Below, piece by piece: positions 35,022-45,334 of a stretch of 48,672 nucleotides of DNA. The DNA comes from Candidatus Nanopelagicales bacterium (lineage in GTDB: Bacteria > Actinomycetota > Actinomycetes > S36-B12). Position numbers and translations under genes: made by a program. The notes under the pieces are model-generated. The model saw nothing but the letters and a program-made list of their open reading frames with translations, was not told the origin of the DNA and ran no database searches. The number at the start of each line of letters is the position of its first letter. Within the stretch, counting starts at the first letter, position 1. Location: positions 64,745 through 113,416 of the forward strand of contig JABAYF010000023.1 in the NCBI GenBank assembly GCA_018609125.1, written 5' to 3'.

Positions 35022-36377
35022 ATGCCCCGGCTGTTCGGCACCGACGGCATCCGAGGATTGGCCAACCGCGAACTCACAGCGGCGCTGGCCACCTCGGTTT
35101 CGGCCGGCGCAGCGCGGGTGCTGGGTGTTACCGGCCCTGAACACACTCCGTCGGGTCGACCGCTGGCCGTGGTTGGTCGTGACACGCGCGCAAGTGGGGA
35201 GTTCCTCGAGGCTGCCGTGATCGCCGGACTGGCAAGCGCGGGGGTAGATGTGTTGCGCCTCGGCGTGATACCCACTCCCGGGGTAGCTTTTTTGACCGAA
35301 CACACCGGGGCGAGCCTGGGGGTAATGCTCTCGGCATCACACAATCCCATGCCGGATAACGGGATTAAGTTCTTCGCTGCTGGTGGCCACAAACTGCCCG
35401 ATGAGGTAGAGGACCATATCGAAGCGGTCATGGATCAACCGTGGACGTCCCCGGTCGGTGACGATATTGGTCGGGTGCGCGACATGCCGGAGGCATCTGC
35501 CCTCTACGCCGAGCATTTGTTGGCCAGTGAACCCACGTCGCTGACTGGACTCAAGGTTGTGGTGGACTGCGCGCACGGGGCGGCATCAGCTGTTGCCCCG
35601 GAGGTACTACGCCGGGCCGGGGCTGAGGTCCTCGCTATCCACGCATCCCCCGATGGCCTGAATATCAATTTTGGTTGTGGAAGCACCCATCTTGATGACT
35701 TGCAGGCGGCCGTGTTAGAGCACGGGGCTGACGTTGGTATCGCGCACGATGGTGACGCAGACCGTTGCCTGGCCGTGGATGCCACCGGTTCCGTTATCGA
35801 CGGTGACCAGATCATGGCGGTGCTGGCCATTGCCATGCGAGATCAGCAGCGCCTGAACCACAACACCCTGGTTGCCACGGTCATGAGCAACCTGGGCTTA
35901 CGCCAAGCGATGGCTGAGCAGGGCATTTCGGTGGTGGACACCGCAGTGGGCGATCGCTACGTACTGGAACACATGCGAGCCAACGGTTTCAACCTTGGCG
36001 GCGAACAAAGCGGCCATCTGATCAGTTCCGATTACGCCACCACCGGCGACGGCGTTCTCACTGCGCTGGCTCTCCTGGCGCAGATGAGTCGCACCGGATT
36101 GAGTTTGGCCGAATTGGCCGGGGTCATGACCCGACTTCCCCAGGTGCTGATCAATGTTGATGGTGTGGATCGCGCTGCCCTCGCTGAGGCTGACCAGGTT
36201 CATCAGGAGGTCGCTAACGTGGCGGCCGATCTGGGTACTGGCGGGCGAGTGCTGCTGCGTCCCTCCGGGACGGAGCCACTTATTCGAGTCATGGTTGAGG
36301 CGCCCACACAGGCGCAAGCCCAGGCTTGCGCTGAACGGATCGCATTGGCGGTGCGTCAACACCTGTCCCTGGCCTAA
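35022..36377 (+). CDS. glmM: Phosphoglucosamine mutase
   Basis: It interconverts glucosamine-6-phosphate and glucosamine-1-phosphate on the way to UDP-GlcNAc and peptidoglycan. It has 451 residues. The phosphoserine loop is [16 protein letters not shown] with S106; the metal site is HDGDADRC with D243, D245 and D247; sugar-binding GGEQSGHL and the phosphate-binding [12 protein letters not shown] are present. It lies directly before glmS, which makes its substrate. Confidence 0.97.
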   Translation: MPRLFGTDGIRGLANRELTAALATSVSAGAARVLGVTGPEHTPSGRPLAVVGRDTRASGEFLEAAVIAGLASAGVDVLRLGVIPTPGVAFLTEHTGASLGVMLSASHNPMPDNGIKFFAAGGHKLPDEVEDHIEAVMDQPWTSPVGDDIGRVRDMPEASALYAEHLLASEPTSLTGLKVVVDCAHGAASAVAPEVLRRAGAEVLAIHASPDGLNINFGCGSTHLDDLQAAVLEHGADVGIAHDGDADRCLAVDATGSVIDGDQIMAVLAIAMRDQQRLNHNTLVATVMSNLGLRQAMAEQGISVVDTAVGDRYVLEHMRANGFNLGGEQSGHLISSDYATTGDGVLTALALLAQMSRTGLSLAELAGVMTRLPQVLINVDGVDRAALAEADQVHQEVANVAADLGTGGRVLLRPSGTEPLIRVMVEAPTQAQAQACAERIALAVRQHLSLA

Positions 36378-36395
36378 CAAGGGGGACCGGCCGCG

Positions 36396-36401
36396 TACGC
36401 T
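36396..36401 (+). promoter_or_regulatory. -10 box TACGCT, candidate leaderless promoter of glmS
   Basis: TACGCT ends 6 bases before the glmS ATG at 36408, the same spacing as at 11398 and 45381. The nearest Shine-Dalgarno-like sequence (AAGGGGGA, about 36379-36386) is too far from the ATG to serve it. No clear -35 is seen. This is an inference from position. Confidence 0.42.
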
Positions 36402-36407
36402 GGGCGC

Positions 36408-38258
36408 ATGTGCGGAATCGTGGGATACGTCGGCGAAAAGCAGGCCCTTGAGGTTGTTGTCGATGGACTTCGGCGCATGGAGTACCGCGGCTATGACTCC
36501 GCCGGGATTGCCGTCGTGGTCGGCGACCATCTCGATATCCGTAAGAAGGCCGGCAAACTAGCCAACCTGGAGAGCTTGCTCGGTGCGGATCCGCTGGAAG
36601 CGGCCACCCTCGGGATCGGTCATACGCGATGGGCAACCCATGGCGGTCCCACCGACATCAACGCGCATCCGCACGTCAGTGCTGACGGCTCGGTTGCCCT
36701 CATTCATAACGGTATTATCGAAAACTTTGCCCGGCTGCGCGATGAACTTGCACAGCGAGGTATTGAGCTCACCTCGCAGACGGACACCGAGGTTGCGGCG
36801 CACCTGCTGGCGGAGCACCTTGGCCAATGCGAAGGTGACCTAGCTGAGGCGATGCGCCGAACCTGCCGTCAACTCGATGGCGCCTTCACACTGGTTGCTG
36901 TCGTCGCTGATCACCAAGATGTCGTGGTGGCCGCGCGCCGTAACTCACCGCTCGTCATTGGTTTGGGCGAGGGCGAAAACTTCGTTGCCTCCGACGTGGC
37001 AGCCTTTGTCTCCTACACTCGACAGGCCCTGGAGCTCGGGCAGGATCAAGTCGTAGAGATGACGCGCGATCGGGTGGTGATCACCGACTTTTTCGGCGAG
37101 GTGGTGGAGGGCAAACCATTCACCATCACCTGGGACGCGGCGGCGGCGGAAAAGGGTGGCTACGACCTGTTCATGCAAAAAGAAATCGCCGAGCAACCCC
37201 GGGCCGTGGCCGACGCCTTGCGCGGTCGGTTTGGTGTCGATGGCCAACTCGTCCTCGATGAAATGCGACTCACCGACTCGCAATTGCGCGAGATCGACAA
37301 GATCGTGGTTGTTGCCTGCGGCACGGCCTTCCATGCAGGGCTCGTTGCCAAGTACGCCATCGAGCACTGGACCCGCATCCCGGTCGATGTGGAACTAGCC
37401 AGTGAGTTTCGGTATCGAGATCCGATTGTCGATGCGCGCACTTTGACGATAGCGATTTCTCAATCTGGCGAAACTATGGACACCTTGATGGCCTTGCGCT
37501 ACGCCCGTGAACAGGGCGCTCAGGCGCTGGCGATTTGCAACACCGTGGGTTCAACCATTCCGCGAGAGTCAGACGCGGTGCTCTACACATATGCGGGGCC
37601 TGAAATTGCGGTGGCCTCCACCAAAGCATTCCTGACCCAGATCATTGCCGCATACCTGGTGGGCCTGTACCTCGCACAGGTTCGGGGCAATATGTACGGC
37701 GATGAAATTGCCGCGGTGATGAAAGAACTCAATGACGCACCCCAGGCCGTCGACCTCGTATTGGACACCAGCGAAGGTGTCGAACAATTGGCGGCGGAGT
37801 TGGCCGAGGCGCGCTCGGTGCTGTTCATTGGCCGGCACGTGGGCTATCCGGTGGCGCTGGAAGGTGCACTGAAATTGAAAGAACTGGCCTACATGCATGC
37901 TGAGGGATTCGCCGCCGGAGAACTCAAACATGGCCCTATCGCTCTTATCGAACCCGGCCTGCCGGTGATCTGCATCGTTCCCTCACCCCGAGGGCGGGCG
38001 GTGCTTCACGACAAAATTCTGTCCAATATTCAAGAAGTGCGCGCGCGAGGTGCCCGCACCATCGTTATCGCCGAAGAGGGAGACGAATCGGTCACTGAAT
38101 TCGCCGATCACCTCATTCGTGTGCCGGCGGTACCTACGTTGATGCAACCACTTGTTACCACCGTGCCGCTGCAGGTTTTCGCATGTGCGATGGCCACGGC
38201 GAAGGGTCACGATGTCGACCAGCCACGTAATTTGGCTAAGTCGGTGACTGTTGAGTAA
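36408..38258 (+). CDS. glmS: Glutamine-fructose-6-phosphate aminotransferase (isomerizing)
   Basis: It makes glucosamine-6-phosphate from fructose-6-phosphate and glutamine, the committed step to UDP-GlcNAc. It has 616 residues. The glutaminase domain begins MCGIVGYVG with nucleophile C2; two SIS sugar-isomerase domains follow (VVACGTAFHAGLVAKYAIEH; LFIGRHVGYPVALEGALKLK), and the C-terminus is DQPRNLAKSVTVE. No glmS ribozyme is apparent in the 30-base gap after glmM. Its stop overlaps acpS by one base. Confidence 0.98.
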   Translation: MCGIVGYVGEKQALEVVVDGLRRMEYRGYDSAGIAVVVGDHLDIRKKAGKLANLESLLGADPLEAATLGIGHTRWATHGGPTDINAHPHVSADGSVALIHNGIIENFARLRDELAQRGIELTSQTDTEVAAHLLAEHLGQCEGDLAEAMRRTCRQLDGAFTLVAVVADHQDVVVAARRNSPLVIGLGEGENFVASDVAAFVSYTRQALELGQDQVVEMTRDRVVITDFFGEVVEGKPFTITWDAAAAEKGGYDLFMQKEIAEQPRAVADALRGRFGVDGQLVLDEMRLTDSQLREIDKIVVVACGTAFHAGLVAKYAIEHWTRIPVDVELASEFRYRDPIVDARTLTIAISQSGETMDTLMALRYAREQGAQALAICNTVGSTIPRESDAVLYTYAGPEIAVASTKAFLTQIIAAYLVGLYLAQVRGNMYGDEIAAVMKELNDAPQAVDLVLDTSEGVEQLAAELAEARSVLFIGRHVGYPVALEGALKLKELAYMHAEGFAAGELKHGPIALIEPGLPVICIVPSPRGRAVLHDKILSNIQEVRARGARTIVIAEEGDESVTEFADHLIRVPAVPTLMQPLVTTVPLQVFACAMATAKGHDVDQPRNLAKSVTVE

Positions 38259-38668
38259 TGGTGGCCAAGACCACTAGCGGCCTGTCGTCTATCCGAGGTA
38301 TCGGCGTCGACATTGTTGACGTGCGTCGATTTACCGCGGCGATGGATCGGTCCCCTCGATTAGCCGAGCGTCTTTTCGTTCCTGCTGAAATTGCACCGGA
38401 CCTGTCTGGACGTCGATTGATGAACTTTTTGGCTGCGCGGTTTGCCGCCAAAGAAGCGGTGGCCAAGGCCTTGGGGGCACCGTCGAATCTGTCCTGGCAC
38501 GACTGTCAGGTGTTGACCGCAGATTCGGGCCAGCCGTTCATTCACACGTCAGATTCGGTGCGCTTGGCAAGTGATGCCCGAGGTATCACGCAGTGGCACC
38601 TGTCGATGACCCATGACGCTGACCTGGCGATTGCCTATGTCGTAGCCGAAGGAGCTCACGATGCCTAG
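38258..38668 (+). CDS. acpS: Holo-[acyl-carrier-protein] synthase
   Basis: It transfers 4'-phosphopantetheine from CoA to acyl carrier protein. It has 136 residues; magnesium ligands are D18 in IRGIGVDIVDVRRF and E66 in ARFAAKEAVAKALG. It overlaps glmS by one base (TAATG) and the next gene by eight bases. GTG 38261 is an alternative start one codon later. Confidence 0.94.
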   Translation: MVAKTTSGLSSIRGIGVDIVDVRRFTAAMDRSPRLAERLFVPAEIAPDLSGRRLMNFLAARFAAKEAVAKALGAPSNLSWHDCQVLTADSGQPFIHTSDSVRLASDARGITQWHLSMTHDADLAIAYVVAEGAHDA

Positions 38669-40178
38669 CGGGGTTTATCGGGTGGACCAGGTGCGTGCAG
38701 CCGAGGAGAAACTGATGAGAACGGTGCCGGCGGCTGAACTAATGCAGCGCGCTGCCCGCGGGCTGCTCAACGTGTGTGTGGACATAATCACCACCCGTGG
38801 TCGCGTGGCGGGCGCGAACGTGGTCGCGCTCATCGGAAGCGGCAACAATGGTGGTGATGCCCTGTGGGCCGTGGCCGGGTTGGCAACACGCGGCGCCACG
38901 GTTGTGGCCGTGGGCGTGGGACCCACAATGCATCGCGAGGGGGCGGCCGCCCTGTTGGCGGCTGGCGGAAACATCATTGACGCCCACGATGGCGCAGCCG
39001 AGGTGGATCTGGCAGGTACGGATCTGGTGGTCGATGGCATCACCGGGATCGGCGGGCGCGGTGCGCTGCGCGGGCCTGCGCTTATCTGGGTGCGAGCTGC
39101 GGCTGCCAGCGGGGCCATGATCGTTGCTGTCGATGTACCCAGTGGTGTCGATGCGGACACGGGCGCTATTGAAGATCTGCAGGCCTGTGTTGAAGCAGAT
39201 GTAACAGTCACCTTCGGTGTCCAAAAGCCAGGGCTCCTCGTTGCCCCTGGGAATGGCGTAGCTGGGCACATCGTCGTTGTCGATATCGGTCTCGATGCCG
39301 TGTTGCCGCCACCGCAGATCCAGGTGCTAGATGAGGTGGATTTTGGATCATGGCTTACCGGGCCCGCACATGGTGACTATAAATACTCTCGCGGCGTCGT
39401 GGGTGTTGCCGCCGGGTCGCCGCGCTATCGCGGCGCAGCATTCCTGGCTACGGCTGGAGCACGGTACGGCACATCCGGAATGACTCGATTTCTCGATCGT
39501 GGCGACGGTATCGCTGCTGCCGTGGTGGAACAGTTTTGGGACGTGGTGTCGGCTGAATCCACTGGCGATCCACGGGTGAGTAGTTGGGTGATCGGACCTG
39601 GGCTCGGCACGGATGAGGCCGCGGCAGCGTTGCTTGCGGGGGTACTCGGCGAACATGTTCCCGTGGTGCTCGACGCCGATGCGTTACGCATACTGGACCC
39701 ATGTCGCGCGCGGGTACACGAGCGATTCAGTGCTGGACACCTCACGATCCTGACGCCGCACGAGGGTGAGTTTGTGGGGCTTGGCTACCAGGATGCACAG
39801 CTTGCCGAAGATCGCATCGGCCTCGTGCAACGTGCTGCGGCAGACCTCAGCGCCATCGTGGTGTTGAAGGGTCCGGGCACCATCATTGCCGAGCCGGGCG
39901 GTGGGGTAATTATCGATACGGTGGGCGGCCCAGAGCTTGGTACCGCCGGCAGTGGTGATGTGTTGACCGGGCTGATGGGTTCCTTGCTGGCGAGAACTTC
40001 CGCACCCTACCTGCAGACAGGCCGGAACCTGCCGATGTCGATGGCGATGGAGGTTGTTGGAACTGCGGTGGGTGTCCATGGGCTGGCCGGTCGTCTTGCC
40101 GCGAAAGGTCAGGTACCCATCACCGCGCAAGATATCGCCCGCCAGTTACCAGATGCCATAGCGGAGTTGCGCAAATGA
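38661..40178 (+). CDS. nnr: Bifunctional NAD(P)HX epimerase / ADP-dependent NAD(P)HX dehydratase
   Basis: It repairs hydrated NADH and NADPH. The 505-residue fusion has an N-terminal epimerase domain (about 1-220; IGSGNNGGDALWAVAGL, VDVPSGVDADTG) and a C-terminal ribokinase-like dehydratase (about 230-505; VIGPGLGTDEAAAALL, VLDADALRIL, LTPHEGEFVGL, GTAGSGDVLTGLMGSLLA). GAAGGAG at 38648-38654 precedes ATG 38661. It sits between acpS and alr, as in other actinomycetes. Confidence 0.95.
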   Translation: MPSGVYRVDQVRAAEEKLMRTVPAAELMQRAARGLLNVCVDIITTRGRVAGANVVALIGSGNNGGDALWAVAGLATRGATVVAVGVGPTMHREGAAALLAAGGNIIDAHDGAAEVDLAGTDLVVDGITGIGGRGALRGPALIWVRAAAASGAMIVAVDVPSGVDADTGAIEDLQACVEADVTVTFGVQKPGLLVAPGNGVAGHIVVVDIGLDAVLPPPQIQVLDEVDFGSWLTGPAHGDYKYSRGVVGVAAGSPRYRGAAFLATAGARYGTSGMTRFLDRGDGIAAAVVEQFWDVVSAESTGDPRVSSWVIGPGLGTDEAAAALLAGVLGEHVPVVLDADALRILDPCRARVHERFSAGHLTILTPHEGEFVGLGYQDAQLAEDRIGLVQRAAADLSAIVVLKGPGTIIAEPGGGVIIDTVGGPELGTAGSGDVLTGLMGSLLARTSAPYLQTGRNLPMSMAMEVVGTAVGVHGLAGRLAAKGQVPITAQDIARQLPDAIAELRK

Positions 40179-41362
40179 CGGGCGGTCGCGCTAGTAACAC
40201 ACGTGCCGAAGCCGTCATTGACCATGCGGCACTCCGCCAAAATGTGGACCAACTGCGACATGCCTTAGCGCACGACGGTCAGGCGTCAGCGACTCTTCTC
40301 GGTGTAGTCAAGGCCGATGCATACGGGCACGGTGCGCTCCCGATCGCTAAAACCTTGCGCCAATACGGCGTGTCATGGATTGGCGTGGCATTACCGGAGG
40401 AGGCACTCTCCCTGCGTGCTGCTGGTGATATCGGTCGGATCCTCGCTTGGCTAACGGTTCCTAGCGATCCACGAATCGCTGAATGCGTTGCGGCAGAAAT
40501 TGATCTCAGCGTGGGAGCGCCCTGGATGCTCGACGAGGTGCGCTCAGCAGCACTGGCCGCCGGAGTGAGGGCGCGGGTGCACCTAAAAGTCGACACCGGC
40601 CTTGGCAGGGGTGGGAGTTCACTTGATTCATGGCCGGAAATGCTGGAATTAGCCGGCCGAGCTCAAGGGGAGGGATCGATTCAGGTGGTGGGGATTTGGT
40701 CCCATCTGGCCGCAGGCGAGGATCCCGAACATGAGTCAGTCGCACTACAGCGCAGTAATTTTGCTCACGCTCTCCAACTGGCGCGGGATGCCAAAATCTC
40801 CGCCGGACTTAATCACATTGCTAACTCTGGTGCGGTGCTCTCGGGGGCAATGTCTGGTGTGATGACCGGTGGGGACCTCGCTCGCAGTGGTATCGCCATG
40901 TACGGGCTGACGCCGGGTCGGGTGCTGGGCGATTCTGCCCAACTGAAACTCGTTCCCGTGATGACGCTGCAGGCGCGCTTGGCCCTGGTCAAGACCGTTC
41001 CTGCAGGGCAGGGCGTTTCCTACGGTCACCACTGGATCGCACCAGCGGCAACTACTTTGGCGATCGTTCCGTTGGGATACGCCGATGGCATCCCTCGAAG
41101 TGCGCGCGACGCACAGGTATTCATCAGAGGTCGACGTAAGCCCATCGTGGGCCGGATCGCCATGGATCAGTTTGTTATCGATCTGGGCGGGGATCATGCT
41201 GATCCAGGCGATGAGGTCGTGGTATTCGGTACGGGTGCGAACGGTGAGCCAACCGCTGAAAATTGGGCCGAATGGGCCGGCACGATCGGATATGAAATTG
41301 TCACCCGGATCGGGCCACGAGTTCCGCGTGTTCACGAGCATGTGGAAGGACAAATTCCATGA
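40175..41362 (+). CDS. alr: Alanine racemase
   Basis: A PLP enzyme that makes D-alanine for peptidoglycan. It has 395 residues. The PLP lysine is K46 in VVKADAYGHGA and the second catalytic base is Y283 in GQGVSYGHHW; the barrel block HLKVDTGLGRGG is present. It overlaps nnr and the following hydrolase by four bases each (ATGA). Confidence 0.97.
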   Translation: MTGGRASNTRAEAVIDHAALRQNVDQLRHALAHDGQASATLLGVVKADAYGHGALPIAKTLRQYGVSWIGVALPEEALSLRAAGDIGRILAWLTVPSDPRIAECVAAEIDLSVGAPWMLDEVRSAALAAGVRARVHLKVDTGLGRGGSSLDSWPEMLELAGRAQGEGSIQVVGIWSHLAAGEDPEHESVALQRSNFAHALQLARDAKISAGLNHIANSGAVLSGAMSGVMTGGDLARSGIAMYGLTPGRVLGDSAQLKLVPVMTLQARLALVKTVPAGQGVSYGHHWIAPAATTLAIVPLGYADGIPRSARDAQVFIRGRRKPIVGRIAMDQFVIDLGGDHADPGDEVVVFGTGANGEPTAENWAEWAGTIGYEIVTRIGPRVPRVHEHVEGQIP

Positions 41363-42438
41363 GGGGCCGCTCAACTCCTCGCCTCCTCGGTTTTGGCGCG
41401 TTGATCGTCGCCGGCGTTGTTGTCGGTGTGGTTGCCGAAAGGTTTCTCGTGCGGCGCCAACTCTCCATAAGTGATTCAGAGCAGGTACCAGATGCTGCGC
41501 ACTCCACCCACTTTCATGCGATGCCGGTCGATGATGGTGCGATCTTGCATGTAGAAGTGGATACGCCAGCCCTCGTCAATGAACAGACGCCCACGGTAAT
41601 TTTGGCCCACGGGTTCGGCATGGCGGGTCAAGCCTGGTGGCCCCAGCGTCGAGCCCTGCGAGGTATTGCTCGGGTGGTCGTGTGGGATCAACGTGGGCAC
41701 GCCGGCTCGATGGCGGCTCGACACCCCAGGTCAGCACCGGTGACCATTGATCGACTCGGCGCAGACCTGGCCCACATCATCACGACGCTGGACCTCCACA
41801 ACGTGATTTGCGTTGGTCACTCCATGGGTGGGATGACGCTCATGGCATTGGCTGAACAGCAGCCGCAATGGTTTGGTCCGCGCGTCATCGGCATGGTGTT
41901 GATGGGAACAACGGCGGGCAATATTGCCGGTATCAGTCTTGGTTTACCCAAACCGCTGGCGCAGTCAGCACACAGTTTGGCGCCACGTTTCGCCGATCTT
42001 GCCGAACGCAACGGAATTGGCGCGCGCATGATCAACAGGGTGCGTGGAGGTGGCGGCGACCTGGCACGAGTCATCGCACGATCGCTTGCCTTCGGCGATG
42101 ATGTGCCACCCGGCGGTGTAGACATGGTCATCGAACTTCTCGATTCAGTTCCCCTGCAGGTGATAAGCGATTTACTTGTTGATCTGCATGCCCATGACCG
42201 GCTAGAAGTGTTGTCAATTATGGAAAAAATCCCGGTATTAATCATCGTCGGTTCCCGCGACGCCCTCACTCCGGTGGCGCATTCACGAGCGATCGCTGAG
42301 CGATTGGGTCAGGCGGAGCTGGTCGTGCTGCCCGGGGTTGGCCACATGCTCGGGTTGGAGCAGCCTGGCCGAGTTAACAAACTCCTGACAGACTTCGTGC
42401 GCACCGTAGGTGCAGATACAAAGCAGGTATCGTCATGA
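41359..42438 (+). CDS. Membrane-anchored alpha/beta hydrolase
   Basis: Its substrate is unknown. The 359-residue product has one N-terminal hydrophobic segment (about 9-27, LLGFGALIVAGVVVGVVA) followed by an alpha/beta hydrolase domain. Likely triad: S155 (CVGHSMGGM), D301 (VGSRDALTP), H329 (GVGHML); the oxyanion region is HGFGMAGQAWWP. Hydrolases occupy this slot between alr and tsaE in several actinomycetes, but the sequence does not show a link to either pathway. It overlaps alr and tsaE by 4 bases. Confidence 0.9.
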   Translation: MRGRSTPRLLGFGALIVAGVVVGVVAERFLVRRQLSISDSEQVPDAAHSTHFHAMPVDDGAILHVEVDTPALVNEQTPTVILAHGFGMAGQAWWPQRRALRGIARVVVWDQRGHAGSMAARHPRSAPVTIDRLGADLAHIITTLDLHNVICVGHSMGGMTLMALAEQQPQWFGPRVIGMVLMGTTAGNIAGISLGLPKPLAQSAHSLAPRFADLAERNGIGARMINRVRGGGGDLARVIARSLAFGDDVPPGGVDMVIELLDSVPLQVISDLLVDLHAHDRLEVLSIMEKIPVLIIVGSRDALTPVAHSRAIAERLGQAELVVLPGVGHMLGLEQPGRVNKLLTDFVRTVGADTKQVSS

Positions 42439-42956
42439 GTGCTCAACACAGTGCTGAACCCAACGATGAACCCAACGATGAACCTAACTCTTCCGCATTC
42501 ATTTTTGCGCTAGCCGACGCTGCGGCCACCGGTGAGTTAGGACACCGACTCGCCTCAGTTTTGCTGCCCGGCGACCTGGTAATTCTTGAAGGTGATCTGG
42601 GAGCCGGCAAGACCACATTGACGCAGGGCATGGGAGCGGGCTTAGGCGTGCGCGGACCCATCACCAGTCCCACGTTCGTCGTGGCTCGTCACCACCGAAA
42701 TCTCCACGGCGGACCGTCACTGGTTCACGTCGATGTCTATCGGGTGGGCTCATTTGGCGAAGTCGATGATCTAGATCTTGACGACGAGACGGCAGTCACT
42801 GTCGTGGAATGGGGTGCCGGCGTTGTGGATCACCTCAGCGATTCGTATCTGCATGTGCTGCTTAAGGTTGATCACGGGGATCTTGGGGAACAGCGCACCG
42901 CTGTCGTCACAGGGGTGGGGCAGGGATGGGAACGCCTGCGTAGTCTTTCGTTGTGA
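42435..42956 (+). CDS. tsaE: tRNA t6A biosynthesis ATPase TsaE
   Basis: An ATPase that cycles the TsaB-TsaD complex in N6-threonylcarbamoyladenosine synthesis at tRNA position 37. It has 173 residues. The Walker A is EGDLGAGKTTLTQGMG (about residues 52-67), with the family blocks ITSPTFVVARHH and HVDVYRVGSFGEVDDLDL. The N-terminus holds an EPND repeat from a 12-base direct repeat at 42456-42479. It overlaps both neighbours. Confidence 0.96.
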   Translation: MSAQHSAEPNDEPNDEPNSSAFIFALADAAATGELGHRLASVLLPGDLVILEGDLGAGKTTLTQGMGAGLGVRGPITSPTFVVARHHRNLHGGPSLVHVDVYRVGSFGEVDDLDLDDETAVTVVEWGAGVVDHLSDSYLHVLLKVDHGDLGEQRTAVVTGVGQGWERLRSLSL

Positions 42957-43774
42957 ATTTGCTCGGGCTGGATACTGCGACGGCCGCGACCGTGGTGGCA
43001 TTTGGCGGTGAATCAGTCGTGGGGGAGCTGTTGCTGGATCACACCGGGCATGCGCAAGCGATCACCACGTTGATTCATCGTGTACTACAACGTGCTCAGG
43101 CAACGCCCGGTGATGTCGATCTTGTTGTGGTGGGAGTTGGTCCGGGGCCGTTTACCGGGTTACGTGTGGGCGTGTCCGCCGGGTTGGCCTGGGGTGCCGT
43201 GCGCGGCATTCCGGTGATGGGAGTGTGCACCTTCGATGTCATCGCGGCGGGAGCCCGGCGAAAAATTGCGGAACGCTCAAGGAACGAAATCACTGGTGCG
43301 CGCAACAACAGTTCTGGGTGTGTCAGCGTAGTAACACGAGCACGGCGCAAGGAGATTTACTGGGCCCGATACGACGCAGCAGGCCACCGCTTGGCCGGGC
43401 CGATCGTCCGAGCGAGCAGTGCACCTTTCGACATTCAGGTGGCAACTGATGAATTTGCTGGGGATGCGATTGCGCAGATCATTGATGCGGGTGCGTTAGA
43501 CGAGGCCAACCGCCAACGGGTGGCAGACACTAGTGATCTCAGCCGTTTCCCTGATCCCATTGATTTAGTTGGTTTGGTTCAGCAGCGAATAGCGGTGGGG
43601 GAACCGCTGCCTGATACTGGCGACTTCGTGGCCGGTCTCGATAGCGCCATCGACATTGGACAGACGACGGAGACACAGATGGCACAGTGGCAGCGCCGCG
43701 ATCGCGTGCTGTTGCCGGCCCGCCCGCTCTACCTGCGTCGACCCGATGCTGTCCCCATGGCAGAACGTTCATGA
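42953..43774 (+). CDS. tsaB: tRNA t6A biosynthesis dimerization protein TsaB
   Basis: An ASKHA-fold partner of TsaD in t6A formation. It has 273 residues from GTG 42953, overlapping the tsaE stop (GTGA). It starts MNLLGLDTATAATVVAFGG, with the conserved VVVGVGPGPFTGLRVGVSAG. The C-terminus ends RDRVLLPARPLYLRRPDAVP, the usual actinomycete ending before RimI. Confidence 0.95.
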   Translation: MNLLGLDTATAATVVAFGGESVVGELLLDHTGHAQAITTLIHRVLQRAQATPGDVDLVVVGVGPGPFTGLRVGVSAGLAWGAVRGIPVMGVCTFDVIAAGARRKIAERSRNEITGARNNSSGCVSVVTRARRKEIYWARYDAAGHRLAGPIVRASSAPFDIQVATDEFAGDAIAQIIDAGALDEANRQRVADTSDLSRFPDPIDLVGLVQQRIAVGEPLPDTGDFVAGLDSAIDIGQTTETQMAQWQRRDRVLLPARPLYLRRPDAVPMAERS

Positions 43775-44235
43775 CCATCACGATGGTTCCGATGCGGTGG
43801 TGGCACATTGACCAGGCGGTGGGTATAGATGCGGAGTTGTTCGGCTCAACAGCATGGACGGCCGCGCAGTTTTGGTCGGAGTTGGCGCGCGCAAACCGCT
43901 ACTACATTGTGTTGGTGAAACCTGATTCAGGTCAACAAGTTCTTGGATATGCCGGAATCGCCATGACAGCACCCGATGCGGACGTGCAAACCATTGCGGT
44001 TGCCTCCGCAATTCAGGACCAAGGCTGGGGGCGGAAACTGATCGCCAGGTTGGTGGACATTGCACATCAAGGCGGGTGCCGTCGGTTGATGCTAGAGGTG
44101 CGCGATGACAACACGGCGGCACTGCATTTGTATACGCAGCAGGGTTTCATCTCCATTGCGCGTCGATCAAGCTATTACGGGCCCGGTGCCGACGCGATCA
44201 TTATGGAGCGCGATGTACGTGACGGCCGTGAGTGA
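43771..44235 (+). CDS. rimI: Ribosomal-protein-alanine N-acetyltransferase RimI-like
   Basis: A GNAT-family N-acetyltransferase; in E. coli RimI acetylates the N-terminus of S18, and actinobacterial homologs may have broader targets. It has 154 residues from ATG 43771 (ATGA overlap with tsaB). The acetyl-CoA binding region is [20 protein letters not shown], and [20 protein letters not shown] is the usual C-terminal block. A longer in-frame start at 43687 lies inside tsaB. Confidence 0.93.
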   Translation: MTITMVPMRWWHIDQAVGIDAELFGSTAWTAAQFWSELARANRYYIVLVKPDSGQQVLGYAGIAMTAPDADVQTIAVASAIQDQGWGRKLIARLVDIAHQGGCRRLMLEVRDDNTAALHLYTQQGFISIARRSSYYGPGADAIIMERDVRDGRE

Positions 44236-45334
44236 GCCATTGGTGTTGGGGATCGAAACATCGTGCGACGAAACCGGCGTGGCATTCGTGCGTGGCCAGC
44301 AATTGCTCAGTGATGTCATCGCCACCAGCGTTGATGAACAGGCGCGATTCGGGGGAGTGGTTCCAGAGGTTGCCAGCCGGGCCCATGTGGAGGCGTTAAC
44401 GGCGACCTTGGAGCAGGCGCGTAGTCGGGCAGGTGTCGCCTGGCACGACATTGATGCGATTGCAGTGACCGCTGGACCCGGGCTCGTGGGCGCGCTGCTG
44501 GTGGGAGTCGCTGCAGCCCAGGGGATCGGTGTGGCCCTCGACAAACCGGTATACGGGGTAAACCACCTTGCCTCGCACATCGCGGTGGATCGACTCGTGC
44601 ACGGAGAGATCCCGCAGCCGTGCATGGCGCTTCTGGTATCGGGTGGGCACACGTCCCTACTGCGGGTAAATGACGTCACGCAGGACATCACGCAGGTGGG
44701 GCGCACGCTTGATGATGCTGCGGGCGAAGCCTTCGACAAGGTTGCTCGAATGCTTGGTCTGGCCTTTCCCGGTGGTCCACATATTGATGCCGCGTCGCAG
44801 CCCGGTGACCCTGGGTACATTGATTTTCCGCGAGGATTAACCGATGCGGCTAGTGACCGAGAGCACCGCCACGATTTCTCCTTTTCGGGTCTGAAGACGG
44901 CCGTATCTCGCTGGGTGGCTGCTGCGAATCGGGAAGGAATCGGTGTACCGATCGCTGATGTTGCCGCCTCCTTCCAGCAGGCGGTGGTTGATGTGTTGAT
45001 TATGAAGTCGCTGCGAGCATGCGCCGAAGCCAATATCGACACGCTGATCATCGGTGGTGGTGTGGCGGCGAATTCGCGACTTCGCGAACAGGCCATGCGC
45101 CGTGGCCATGAAGCCGGGGTAACGGTTCGTATTCCGCCGGCGATCTTGTGTACCGACAACGGCGCGATGGTGGCTTCCTTGGGCAGCGCACTGGTCTCAG
45201 CCGGACGCCACCCCACGATCGCCGCCCTATCGCCTGACCTGCTCTACCCTGAAAGTGCCGCCATTTTGGTGGGCTTCGACGCCGATTCGTCCCTGCCCGT
45301 GGAGCTGGTGAGCCTTCCCCCACCAGCCCGGTGA
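44213..45334 (+). CDS. tsaD: tRNA N6-adenosine threonylcarbamoyltransferase TsaD
   Basis: It transfers the threonylcarbamoyl group to A37 of tRNAs reading ANN codons. From ATG 44213 the product is 373 residues, with GGAG at 44205-44208; GTG 44219 and GTG 44228 are alternatives. Motifs are [15 protein letters not shown], the metal histidines in [12 protein letters not shown], and [13 protein letters not shown]. It overlaps rimI by 23 bases. Its last codons form one arm of a terminator hairpin. Confidence 0.95.
   Translation: MYVTAVSEPLVLGIETSCDETGVAFVRGQQLLSDVIATSVDEQARFGGVVPEVASRAHVEALTATLEQARSRAGVAWHDIDAIAVTAGPGLVGALLVGVAAAQGIGVALDKPVYGVNHLASHIAVDRLVHGEIPQPCMALLVSGGHTSLLRVNDVTQDITQVGRTLDDAAGEAFDKVARMLGLAFPGGPHIDAASQPGDPGYIDFPRGLTDAASDREHRHDFSFSGLKTAVSRWVAAANREGIGVPIADVAASFQQAVVDVLIMKSLRACAEANIDTLIIGGGVAANSRLREQAMRRGHEAGVTVRIPPAILCTDNGAMVASLGSALVSAGRHPTIAALSPDLLYPESAAILVGFDADSSLPVELVSLPPPAR

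Noticed and set aside
44167-45216. 349-codon minus-strand frame inside tsaD
   Set aside because: Antisense to tsaD throughout, low-complexity Ser/Arg/Ala composition typical of shadow frames.
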